NCBI GenBank assembly: GCA_015059195.1
Contig: SVAW01000001.1
Location: 17,575-81,574, forward strand
Direction of reading: 5' to 3'
DNA from: Bacillota bacterium
GTDB lineage: Bacteria > Bacillota_I > Bacilli_A > RF39 > UBA660
DNA: 64,000 nt
Below are positions 49,282-58,461 of the stretch, piece by piece; position 1 is the first letter of the stretch; the number at the start of each line of letters is the position of its first letter. The position numbers and the translations under genes are program-made. The notes beneath the pieces were generated by a model, which was given only the letters and a program-made list of their open reading frames with translations, ran no database searches and was not told the origin of the DNA.

Positions 49282-51591
49282 ATGAACTATAGAACTGATC
49301 TTAATAGTGGTTTAAGTTTTGAGCAAGTAGAACTTCGTAAGAAGAAAAAATTAGTTCATTATAATTCTGACGTGCCCACTAAAACGTTTGGACAAATAAT
49401 TACGTCAAATATATTTACTTTATTTAATTTACTAAATCTGTTTTTAGGGTTTCTTGTATTTTTGGTTGGTTCCTATAAAAATCTATTATTTTTAGGAGTT
49501 GTATTTTGTAATACTGCGATTAGTATAATCCAGGAAATTAGAGCTAAATTAGAAATCGACAAATTATCGTTAATTTCTGAACAAAAAGTAGATGTAATTC
49601 GAGATGGAAAGAAAAAAAGTATTTCTTTAAATGATATAGTGGTTGATGATATTATATCTTATAAAATAGGAAATCAGATTGTAGTAGACTCTATTATTAG
49701 GCAAGGCACAGTGGAAGTCAATGAATCATTTATTACAGGGGAGGCCAACTCCATATTAAAACGCGTTGGAGATACTTTGTTATCAGGAAGTTTTGTAGTT
49801 AGTAGTTGTTGTTTGAGTCAAGTAATACGTGTTGGAGAAGAAAACTATACATCTAAAATATCTAAAGATGCTAAATATATAAAAAAAATAAATTCCCTAC
49901 TTTTAAGTTCCCTTAATAAAATAATTAAATTAGTTTCATTCGCGATTATACCGATAGGATTATTATTATTTATTAATCAATTTTTAATCATAAAAAATAC
50001 TTTTGGAGATGTGATAGTAAATGTGGTGGCGGCTTTAATTGCTATGATTCCAGAAGGTTTAGTACTGTTAACTAGTACAGTTTTAGCGGTTAGTTCTCTT
50101 AGTTTATCACGAAAAAACGTGTTAGTTAGTCAACTTTATTCAATTGAAACTTTGGGTAGAGTAGATACCATCTGTTTTGATAAAACTGGTACTTTAACTG
50201 AAGGAACCATGGAGGTAAAAGAGTTTATTTCGCTTACTAATAAAAAATATGATCATAGATTAATCATGAGTGCAATATGTAATGCTTTCGAATTAGAAAA
50301 CGAGACTATGACATCTCTTTATAAACATTATGGGTGCAGTAATAAATATAAAGTGGAAGATAAAATTCCTTTTTCTTCAGAAAGAAAATATTCTAAAGTG
50401 AGGTTTGAACAACTAGGAACTTTTGTCTTAGGGGCGCCGGATATTATTCTAGGAGATAAGATTAAAGATTATAATATCGATAAATATGTAGATCAGGGGA
50501 GAGTATTGCTTCTAGCTGAGGAAAAATATCAACAAGTTTATCCGATTGGATTAATTTTAATAGAAGATAAAATTAGACCGAATGTTTTAAAAACAATTAA
50601 TTATCTAAAAAATGAAAAAGTAGATATTAAAATTATTTCGGGTGATAGTCCTAACACCATTTTAAATATTGCGAAGAGGTTAGGTTTAGGTATCAGTAAA
50701 AGAAAGGATGTATCAAAATTATCTGATAAACAGTTGATAGATTGTGTTGAAAAATATAATATCTTTGGGAGAGTTAATCCTTTTCAAAAAAAACTGATAA
50801 TAGAGACACTAAAGAAGAATGGTCATACGGTAGCAATGATTGGTGATGGGGTAAATGATGTTTTAGCTTTAAAAGAAGCCGACTCTAGTGTAGTCTTAAA
50901 TAGTGGTAGTTCAGCAGCTAGAAATGTTAGTGAAATCGTTTTAATGGATAATAACTTCGATGTTGTTCCATCAATTATTGAAGAAGGGAGAAAAACTATA
51001 AATAATATAGAGCGTTCTTCAAGCCTTTACATTGTTAAAACTGTATATGCAACACTGCTAGCAGTTATATTTACAATAATTCCTTTAGAATATCCATTTA
51101 TTCCTATTCAATTAACTCTAACTAGTGCGTTTACTATTGGAATTCCTTCCTTTATTTTGGCTCTTGAACCAAATAAGGAACCGCTTAGTAAGAATTTCTT
51201 AATCAATATATTTGAAAAATCAATTCCTTCTGCTTTTACAATTGTTTTAAATATCTTAATAATTGTAATTATAGGTAGTTTATTTAATATGCCAGAAGTA
51301 GAAATTTCTACCTTATCAGTTATTCTTACTGGTTTTACTGCCTTTTTACACTTATATAGAGTATGCAAACCACTAAATCACATAAGAAGAATTTTAATCG
51401 TTACATTGATGTTGTTTTTCACATTTGGAATAGTTGGGTTTAAGAATTTATTTTCTCTAACAATTTTAAATTTCAAAATGTTAATGATTATATTAGTGTT
51501 AATTATTAATACAATTATCTTGTGGAAAATATGTGTTATGATTTTTGACAAACATTTGTCGAAATATATACAAAGATTAATTAAAGACTAG
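49282..51591 (+). CDS. P-type cation-transporting ATPase
   Basis: CFDKTGTLTEGTM, MIGDGVNDVLALKEAD, VNESFITGEA; RBS ggaggg before ATG 49282. Confidence 0.93.
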   Translation: MNYRTDLNSGLSFEQVELRKKKKLVHYNSDVPTKTFGQIITSNIFTLFNLLNLFLGFLVFLVGSYKNLLFLGVVFCNTAISIIQEIRAKLEIDKLSLISEQKVDVIRDGKKKSISLNDIVVDDIISYKIGNQIVVDSIIRQGTVEVNESFITGEANSILKRVGDTLLSGSFVVSSCCLSQVIRVGEENYTSKISKDAKYIKKINSLLLSSLNKIIKLVSFAIIPIGLLLFINQFLIIKNTFGDVIVNVVAALIAMIPEGLVLLTSTVLAVSSLSLSRKNVLVSQLYSIETLGRVDTICFDKTGTLTEGTMEVKEFISLTNKKYDHRLIMSAICNAFELENETMTSLYKHYGCSNKYKVEDKIPFSSERKYSKVRFEQLGTFVLGAPDIILGDKIKDYNIDKYVDQGRVLLLAEEKYQQVYPIGLILIEDKIRPNVLKTINYLKNEKVDIKIISGDSPNTILNIAKRLGLGISKRKDVSKLSDKQLIDCVEKYNIFGRVNPFQKKLIIETLKKNGHTVAMIGDGVNDVLALKEADSSVVLNSGSSAARNVSEIVLMDNNFDVVPSIIEEGRKTINNIERSSSLYIVKTVYATLLAVIFTIIPLEYPFIPIQLTLTSAFTIGIPSFILALEPNKEPLSKNFLINIFEKSIPSAFTIVLNILIIVIIGSLFNMPEVEISTLSVILTGFTAFLHLYRVCKPLNHIRRILIVTLMLFFTFGIVGFKNLFSLTILNFKMLMIILVLIINTIILWKICVMIFDKHLSKYIQRLIKD

Positions 51592-51613
51592 TAATTGCTA
51601 GTCTTATTTTTGT
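51586..51613 (+). terminator. terminator containing the ATPase stop codon
   Basis: GACTAG..CTAGTC then TTATTTTT. Confidence 0.7.
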
Positions 51614-51648
51614 AAATGTGTTAGAATTATGTTAGGTATGGTGATAAT

Positions 51649-52533
51649 ATGATTAGTATTGTAAATATATATACAGCAGTAATATATGGATATTATTTAT
51701 TCTTTATTGGATTAATCGCGTATTTGTATTGGCACTATAGTAAATCGTATGAACCAGAAAAATTATACAATTACACTAATACAATTCCAGCTAAATTAAG
51801 CCCGATCGAATTAAGCATATTAGTAAATAATAAAATAACTCCACAAGCATTAACTGCGACAGTATACTTTTTAGTTGCGAATAAAGCTTTGATTAAGTCT
51901 AAAGAAAAAAAGGAAATATATTTATATCGTAATCTAAATTATAAAGGTAAATTATCGCATTCTCAAAAATATGTGATTAAGTTATTGATTGATATAATTG
52001 GTAATGGGGAGCGAGTGGCTTTTACTAATATCGAGAAATTTTGTGTTAATAATAAAGGAGCCACCTCATTTCTGCTTAATTATGAAATATGGAGAAGAAT
52101 GGCGATATCAGAAGGAAGTAAGAAAAACTTTTTTGAACCCAAAAAACATAAACACTTAGTAAATTGGTTCAGTGTTATTGGGCTTGTCTTGTTTTTAATA
52201 AATATATTATTTAGTTTAAAAACATTTTTAGGATACTTTTTATTATTACCAGCCCTTTTTATTCTATATTATTATAGAAAAATCTTTAGAAGAACCAAAA
52301 AATATAATGAACAATTTTATCAGTGGTTAGAATTTTCGAGTTATTTAAAAAATATTAAGCAATTGGGGTTTGAGAAAGAAAACATTCATTTATATTTAAT
52401 GTATTCAATTGTTTTAGATAAGATTGAATATGTTGAACCACATTTATTAAAAAGTGAAGAATTTGTCAAATTAAATTCATATATTAAGAAAAGTTATAAG
52501 CGTGCATATTTTCACGGCTCTAGAAGTTTATGA
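51649..52533 (+). CDS. DUF2207-like membrane protein
   Basis: AKLSPIELSILVNNKITPQALTATVYFLVANKALIK, TM helices, cytoplasmic winged-helix-like part. Confidence 0.65.
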   Translation: MISIVNIYTAVIYGYYLFFIGLIAYLYWHYSKSYEPEKLYNYTNTIPAKLSPIELSILVNNKITPQALTATVYFLVANKALIKSKEKKEIYLYRNLNYKGKLSHSQKYVIKLLIDIIGNGERVAFTNIEKFCVNNKGATSFLLNYEIWRRMAISEGSKKNFFEPKKHKHLVNWFSVIGLVLFLINILFSLKTFLGYFLLLPALFILYYYRKIFRRTKKYNEQFYQWLEFSSYLKNIKQLGFEKENIHLYLMYSIVLDKIEYVEPHLLKSEEFVKLNSYIKKSYKRAYFHGSRSL

Positions 52534-53165
52534 AATATAATATAGATGGGATAGATTATAACGTAGTAGTAGAAAGAAAAAACAACAAGAATTTATACAT
52601 AAGGGTTAAAGCAGATTTAAGTATTTATGTAACTGCTAACTACTTTATAACAAAAGATGAAATAATTAGGGTTTTAGATAATAATGTGGATTATCTAAAG
52701 AAAATGATAAAAAAAAGACAAATAGAGGAAGAGAAGGCTAGTCATGTTTATTATTTAGGAGAACAATATGATTTGGTTTTTTCAAATGCCTTTAATAACG
52801 TAGAGATTGGTTTAGATAAAATATATGCAAGGGATAGTCGGGCATTTGATAAGTGGTATAAACAAGAAATTAGAGATTTATTTGAAAAACACTTAAAATT
52901 AATGTATAATCTTTTTTGTGAAGAAATCAATTTCCCAAAATTAAGAATTAGAAACATGAAGACTCGTTGGGGAGTTTGTAATGTTAAAACGAAAACTATT
53001 ACATTGAATTCTAGATTGATCGAATATAAAGTAGAAGCTCTAGATTATGTTATCATTCATGAGCTTAGTCATTTAATTCATTGTAATCATTCTAAAGAGT
53101 TTTGGAATTTGGTAAGCAAATATATACCAAATTATAAAACGTTAAGAGCATATTTAAAGGAGTAA
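52530..53165 (+). CDS. M48/YgjP-type zinc metallopeptidase
   Basis: RNMKTRWGVCNVKTKTITLNSRLI and VIIHELSHLIHCNHSKEFW. Confidence 0.92.
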   Translation: MKYNIDGIDYNVVVERKNNKNLYIRVKADLSIYVTANYFITKDEIIRVLDNNVDYLKKMIKKRQIEEEKASHVYYLGEQYDLVFSNAFNNVEIGLDKIYARDSRAFDKWYKQEIRDLFEKHLKLMYNLFCEEINFPKLRIRNMKTRWGVCNVKTKTITLNSRLIEYKVEALDYVIIHELSHLIHCNHSKEFWNLVSKYIPNYKTLRAYLKE

Positions 53166-53168
53166 TAT

Positions 53169-53642
53169 ATGAAAAAGATATTAGTTGGATTATTTACTAT
53201 ATTAGTACTTACAGGATGTACACAGGCAAGCAGTATGCAGATGCAATATAATAAGCAGATGCAACAATTATTATCTGTTAATGAGGATAGCGGCTATGTA
53301 CCTTGCAACATTGAATTAACATACGATAAGATTACGGATGATGAGGTTAGTTATCAGATTGTATTTGATAATCCGAAAGAAAACATGAGAAATATCAATA
53401 TTGTAGTAACTCACGATAAAACAACCACTGATGGTTATCCTAGTATTGGTGTTTTTGATGAAGAACCAATAAATTTAAGCACAATTATTGATAGTGATAA
53501 TCCTAATAAAGGAATAGTTCTAGTTGGGTATTTTGAATATAGTGGTGACCTAAAAGATTTAAATGTTACATTTAAAATATCTATTAATTATATTAATGAT
53601 GCGATTGAAGAAAAGACGGTTTATTATATTCAAAGTATATAA
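53169..53642 (+). CDS. lipoprotein of unknown function
   Basis: Lipobox LVLTGCTQ. Confidence 0.75.
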   Translation: MKKILVGLFTILVLTGCTQASSMQMQYNKQMQQLLSVNEDSGYVPCNIELTYDKITDDEVSYQIVFDNPKENMRNINIVVTHDKTTTDGYPSIGVFDEEPINLSTIIDSDNPNKGIVLVGYFEYSGDLKDLNVTFKISINYINDAIEEKTVYYIQSI

Positions 53643-53691
53643 AACGTCTTTTTTTTTACATTCTATCCTATACAATGATTATGGTGATTAG

Positions 53692-53862
53692 ATGAAGGTT
53701 AAAATTTTTGATGAAGGACATGAAAAAGATTTGGAAAATGCAGTAAATAATTTTTTAGTAGAGAAAAAATGTGAGGTTATTGATATTAAATATCAGGTAG
53801 CAATTAGTGTTTTTTCTGAAGAACAGGTATTTTGTTTTTCTGCAATGATAATTTATAATTAG
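53692..53862 (+). CDS. cse60: sporulation protein Cse60
   Basis: 56 aa MKVKIFDEGHEKDLENAVNNFLVEKKCEVIDIKYQVAISVFSEEQVFCFSAMIIYN, read directly from sequence, not in the ORF track; RBS ggtgat. Confidence 0.85.
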   Translation: MKVKIFDEGHEKDLENAVNNFLVEKKCEVIDIKYQVAISVFSEEQVFCFSAMIIYN

Positions 53863-53921
53863 TGTTTAAAAAATAATTTTTATAATCATTATAAACATAG
53901 AATATATAGGAGGATGATAAC

Positions 53922-56249
53922 GTGTTTGGCCAGTTTACTGAAGAAGCTAGAAAAATATTAATATCCGCTAAAGAGGAAATGTATAAACTAAAACATCCAT
54001 ATGTTGGTAGTGAGCACATGCTTTTGGCAATTTTAAAAGATAATAATCAGATTTCAAGACGGTTAAAAGAATATAATTTAACCTACGAACTTTTAAAGCA
54101 AGAAATTATTGCTATTATTGGAGAAGGAACAGAAAGCAACAATTGGTTTTTATATACTCCTCTACTTAAGAGAATTATGGAAAATGCGGTAATTGACGCA
54201 AAAGAAAATAATAATAGCTATGTAACCGTAGAACATCTTTTTACTAATTTATTAGAAGAAGGAGAAGGGGTTGCGATCCGGATTATGTTAGGGATGAATA
54301 TTGATTTAGATAAGTTGTATAAAGAATTTTCGTCTAAATTGATTTCTAGTTCAAAATCTAAAAAAGGTAAAAAGTTATTAATTGATGAATTAGGATATGA
54401 TTTAACTAAACAGGCATTTGATGGGTTATTGGATCCAGTGATTGGAAGAGATTCAGAGATTCAAAGACTATTAGAAATACTATGTAGAAGGACCAAGAAT
54501 AATCCGATTTTGATTGGAGAACCAGGAGTAGGAAAAACTGCAATTGTGGAAGAGTTAAGTAGAATGATTGCGTTTGGAGAAGTTCCTGTTCATTTAAAAA
54601 ATAAGAGAATAATTTGTTTAGATATGGCCACAATGGTAGCCGGGACTAAATATCGTGGTGAATTTGAAGAGCGCATGAGAAAAATCATAAAAGAAGTAGA
54701 AGAAAATGATGAAATTATTTTATTTATCGATGAAATTCATACACTTGTTGGAGCAGGAGGTGCAGAAGGTGCAATAGATGCCTCTAATATCTTTAAGCCT
54801 GCTTTAGCTAGGGGCAAAATAAGATGCATTGGAGCCACTACTACTAGTGAATATAAAAAATATATTGAACCTGATGGTGCATTAGAAAGGCGTTTTCAAA
54901 AGGTAACGATAGAAACTCCTTGTACAGAGGTGGTTAAAGAAATTTTAATGAAATTAAAGCCGATTTATGAAAAATTTCATACAGTCCACATAGGTGATGA
55001 AATTATTGAACTAATTGTGGATCTATCAAACAAGTATATTTACGATAGGAATCAACCAGATAAAGCTATCGACATTTTAGATGAAGTATGTAGTTTTGTA
55101 AATTTAAAAGAAAGTGATGACTTAAAAAAATATAAAACCTATAATAAGGAATTGCAGTTAATAATAAATAATAAAAATGAGGCAATAGTTCAAAATAATT
55201 TTGAGGTTGCAGCTCGCTTTAAATGCATGGAAAAAGAGTTGATGGATAAAATCAATAGGCTAGAACTTCTTGTTGTTAAAAACAATGATAAAAAAATAAT
55301 CAGCAAAGAAGATGTAGCACAAACAATTAGTAGCAAGACTGGAATACCTGTGTTTGAACTTCTAAATGAAAAAGAAAAAATAATTGTTGAAACAGAAAAG
55401 TATTTGCGCGATTGCATTGTTGGGCAGAATCAAGCTATCAAACAATTAACTAATTTAGCTAAAAGAATAAAATTAGGATTTGCAGATGAAAATAAGTGTA
55501 CTTCTTTTATGTTTTGTGGCCCTTCTGGTGTTGGGAAAACTGAACTTGCTAAAAATTTTGCAGAAAAAATGGTGGGTAAAAAAAATACAATACGATTAGA
55601 TATGAGTGAGTATGCTGAGGCTCATTCTGTGAGTAAAATAATTGGTGCTCCACCAGGATATGTTGGTTATTCAGATTCTAAAAATGTTTTAGAAGAAGTT
55701 AGAAACAAGCCGTATTCGGTAATTATATTAGATGAAATAGAAAAAGCAAATTCTACTATTATAAATCTTTTATTTCAAATACTAGATGAAGGCAAAATTA
55801 AAGATTCAAAAGGAATTGAAGTAAGATTTGATAACGTTATTATTATTATGACTTCAAATATTGGTTTTAACGATAAAGCAATCGGTTTTTCTTTTAATAA
55901 AGATAGCGTAATCACAGAACGACTTAAAGAATATTTTAGTGTACCGTTTATTAATCGATTAGACAGCATTATCTTGTTCGAAGGCTTAGAAAAAGACGAT
56001 GTAATGGAAATTATTAACCGAAAACTATCCAATTTAAAATGCAAATATAAGAAAAAGGGAATAAGTGTTAAAATTGGAAAGGACATAGTTGATGATATAG
56101 TGAGACAATCTGAGTTTGAATGCTTTGGAGCAAGAAAAATAGATAAAATTATACAAAATAACGTGGAAAACCAAATTATAGAACATGTAATTAGAGGGAA
56201 AAAACATGTAAACATATCAGGTGTAATGGAATCTATGAAAACATCTTAA
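53922..56249 (+). CDS. clpC: ClpC-type AAA+ ATPase
   Basis: Clp_N repeats, GEPGVGKTAIVEELSRMI, GPSGVGKTELAKNFAEKM, UVR-like middle, GAPPGYVGYSD; GTG start. Confidence 0.95.
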   Translation: MFGQFTEEARKILISAKEEMYKLKHPYVGSEHMLLAILKDNNQISRRLKEYNLTYELLKQEIIAIIGEGTESNNWFLYTPLLKRIMENAVIDAKENNNSYVTVEHLFTNLLEEGEGVAIRIMLGMNIDLDKLYKEFSSKLISSSKSKKGKKLLIDELGYDLTKQAFDGLLDPVIGRDSEIQRLLEILCRRTKNNPILIGEPGVGKTAIVEELSRMIAFGEVPVHLKNKRIICLDMATMVAGTKYRGEFEERMRKIIKEVEENDEIILFIDEIHTLVGAGGAEGAIDASNIFKPALARGKIRCIGATTTSEYKKYIEPDGALERRFQKVTIETPCTEVVKEILMKLKPIYEKFHTVHIGDEIIELIVDLSNKYIYDRNQPDKAIDILDEVCSFVNLKESDDLKKYKTYNKELQLIINNKNEAIVQNNFEVAARFKCMEKELMDKINRLELLVVKNNDKKIISKEDVAQTISSKTGIPVFELLNEKEKIIVETEKYLRDCIVGQNQAIKQLTNLAKRIKLGFADENKCTSFMFCGPSGVGKTELAKNFAEKMVGKKNTIRLDMSEYAEAHSVSKIIGAPPGYVGYSDSKNVLEEVRNKPYSVIILDEIEKANSTIINLLFQILDEGKIKDSKGIEVRFDNVIIIMTSNIGFNDKAIGFSFNKDSVITERLKEYFSVPFINRLDSIILFEGLEKDDVMEIINRKLSNLKCKYKKKGISVKIGKDIVDDIVRQSEFECFGARKIDKIIQNNVENQIIEHVIRGKKHVNISGVMESMKTS

Positions 56250-56278
56250 TTGCAAGATGTTTTCTTTTATGTTAAAAT
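56241..56278 (+). promoter_or_regulatory. overlapping clpC stop, terminator hairpin and next-gene promoter
   Basis: ACATCTT/AAGATGT stem, TTGCAA (56250-56255) in loop and 3' stem, 17 bp, TAAAAT (56273-56278). Confidence 0.65.
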
Positions 56279-56294
56279 AAAATTAGGTGATAAT

Positions 56295-57350
56295 ATGAGT
56301 AGACTATATAATGATAAATTTGCAGAAATTTTAATTGCAAAAATTGATGCAGGGGATTTTCCGACTAAAGAAGATTTTATAAAATACATGAATGATATTA
56401 ATACAGCTTTATTTAATGATCCTGTTCTTATGCAACAAATAAAAAATGCCGGGATTATTTTAAAATATGAGGATTTGAATGCACTAACTAGAGATTTATT
56501 AGAATATTATGATAGAAAAAAGACTGATGATTCTAGTCTAAACTTAGAGGGTGTATCACATGTTGATATAGAGGGTACTGATTATATAAAAGTTGAAAAA
56601 GCTGATGGTACATACACTCTTTTAGATGATAGCGTTAATCCAACTGATTTTGTTACACAATTTAAAGACAAACAAAATGCTTCTTACAATTTTCAAACTG
56701 CAGATGGAGTAAAAAACAAAGATCAAATAGTAGAGGAAATGAAAAAGGAAAAGAAAGAAGCGCACTTATCTGCTTCAACTAGCGTTGATACAAGAGATTT
56801 AACCCCTGAAGAAAAGGCTCAATTTGCGGCAGTGATGAACATGGCTAATGCAGATGAAGTAAACTTTGTAGTAGATACTACTAGAAATATTTACATAAAT
56901 AAAGATACAGGCGAAGTATTCTATGTTCATAGGAATGAAGCTGGTCAACTTGAAGTCCGTAAAGCTAACGAGGTTACTACAGAAACGATAAAAAAAGATC
57001 ATGTTTTGGCTGATGATGCGACTAATGATCAAACTATAACTGTAGAATCATCTGGGACTATAGATTTTGAAAAGCTAACGGACGATGATTTACAATATAT
57101 TTATGATACAAGATTTGCAACTCTTTCTTTAGAACAACAACAAACAATAAGAGTCTTGATGGAAAAAAGAAAAGAAAGAACAATGGCAGAAGAAACTTTA
57201 GATCCGGTTAAGGAAGAACAAAAAGTTAAAAAAATAGAGCTGTTAATGAAACCGCATAATGGGTTTACTAGTATATTGTATTTATCTTCTTTGAGTTTAG
57301 TTTTTGGTATGGCAATGATTCTTTATATGGTTTTCAAAATATATGTATAG
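56295..57350 (+). CDS. tail-anchored membrane protein of unknown function
   Basis: Soluble body and single C-terminal TM (FTSILYLSSLSLVFGMAMILYMVFKIYV); ATG 56295 after aggtgataat. Confidence 0.75.
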   Translation: MSRLYNDKFAEILIAKIDAGDFPTKEDFIKYMNDINTALFNDPVLMQQIKNAGIILKYEDLNALTRDLLEYYDRKKTDDSSLNLEGVSHVDIEGTDYIKVEKADGTYTLLDDSVNPTDFVTQFKDKQNASYNFQTADGVKNKDQIVEEMKKEKKEAHLSASTSVDTRDLTPEEKAQFAAVMNMANADEVNFVVDTTRNIYINKDTGEVFYVHRNEAGQLEVRKANEVTTETIKKDHVLADDATNDQTITVESSGTIDFEKLTDDDLQYIYDTRFATLSLEQQQTIRVLMEKRKERTMAEETLDPVKEEQKVKKIELLMKPHNGFTSILYLSSLSLVFGMAMILYMVFKIYV

Positions 57351-57410
57351 TAGTTTAAATTTTTGTATACACAGAATTAAAATTATGGTAAAATGATTAT
57401 AGGTGATATT

Positions 57411-57956
57411 ATGACTAATCTAGACAATATAAAAAATGTATTGGATTCCAACAACGATATTACACAGGAAATAAAAGATAATATGTTTGAGTTAATAGTG
57501 CTTTTTAACAATAAATTTCCAACCGTTAGTTTGGATAATCTAGAAGGTCACTTAAAAAGTTTAAGAATAAGAAAATCTAGCAAATTTTTTAATCAAGATA
57601 TTTCAATGTATGATTGCCGTAATAATGTCTTATATTTTAATCAAGAACGTATGGCTGATGAGTATGATTTTAGACATATCTTAATGTTTGAGCTTCTTAA
57701 TATAATATCTTCTAATAAGTTACAAACAGGATTTAACTCAGAAAGTAAATTTGAAGCTTTAAATATTGGATACACAGAGATTTTGGCTAATTACTTAGTT
57801 GGTAATAGTGGAGAAAAATTAATCTATCCTAATGAAGCTATCATGGCTAATATGATAGGTATAGTTATAGGCAATGATAATCTATTTGATTCGTATTTTA
57901 ACAACGATCCTAAAATTTTATTAAATGCTTTAGTGAAAGCAGGTGTAGAATTATAA
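57411..57956 (+). CDS. hypothetical protein, possible degenerate gluzincin-like fold
   Basis: FRHILMFELLNIIS...EALNIGYTEILANYLVG resembles a metallopeptidase pair with HExxH lost; tentative. Confidence 0.65.
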   Translation: MTNLDNIKNVLDSNNDITQEIKDNMFELIVLFNNKFPTVSLDNLEGHLKSLRIRKSSKFFNQDISMYDCRNNVLYFNQERMADEYDFRHILMFELLNIISSNKLQTGFNSESKFEALNIGYTEILANYLVGNSGEKLIYPNEAIMANMIGIVIGNDNLFDSYFNNDPKILLNALVKAGVEL

Positions 57957-58240
57957 TGAAAGTAACATTTACAAAGTTTAATGAAACTGCAAACTATTAT
58001 TCAAGAATGACTAGAACTACAGGCGATAATGCTTGGAATCAGGATGAAATACAAAGACAATTCACCTCTTTAATATCAGATTGTGATTTGACGAAAGAAC
58101 AAATAACCAGCCTAGAAAGCTTCATGGTCTCAAATAATCGAGTAATAGATATGACTGACACAAAGAATATGTCTGCAACTGAATTTAGTGAGACTGCAAG
58201 AGCTAGAGAAATATCTATCCAAAAATCAAAAGCAGCATAA
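57956..58240 (+). CDS. hypothetical protein
   Basis: 94 aa, start overlaps previous stop; no family recognised. Confidence 0.65.
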   Translation: MKVTFTKFNETANYYSRMTRTTGDNAWNQDEIQRQFTSLISDCDLTKEQITSLESFMVSNNRVIDMTDTKNMSATEFSETARAREISIQKSKAA

Positions 58241-58241
58241 T

Positions 58242-58267
58242 AAAAACATCTTAGAGATGTTTTTTTG
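58242..58267 (+). terminator. rho-independent terminator
   Basis: AACATCT tag AGATGTTTTTTT. Confidence 0.85.
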
Positions 58268-58300
58268 TTATTTATAATATTGATAAATCAAATCAAAAAA

Positions 58301-58316
58301 TTAACATTAATGTTAA
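58301..58316. promoter_or_regulatory. perfect 16-bp palindrome upstream of tig
   Basis: TTAACATTAATGTTAA. Confidence 0.35.
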
Positions 58317-58461
58317 ATATAACATATAAATAAGATATACAAAGTCTATCTTGTTTTTACGTGCTATTTTATTCGTTTTGATAATGTTTTATACTGATAA
58401 AATAAGACTTGAAAAAACAGGCTATTTATTATATACTAATAAATGTATTGGAGGAAGAAAA

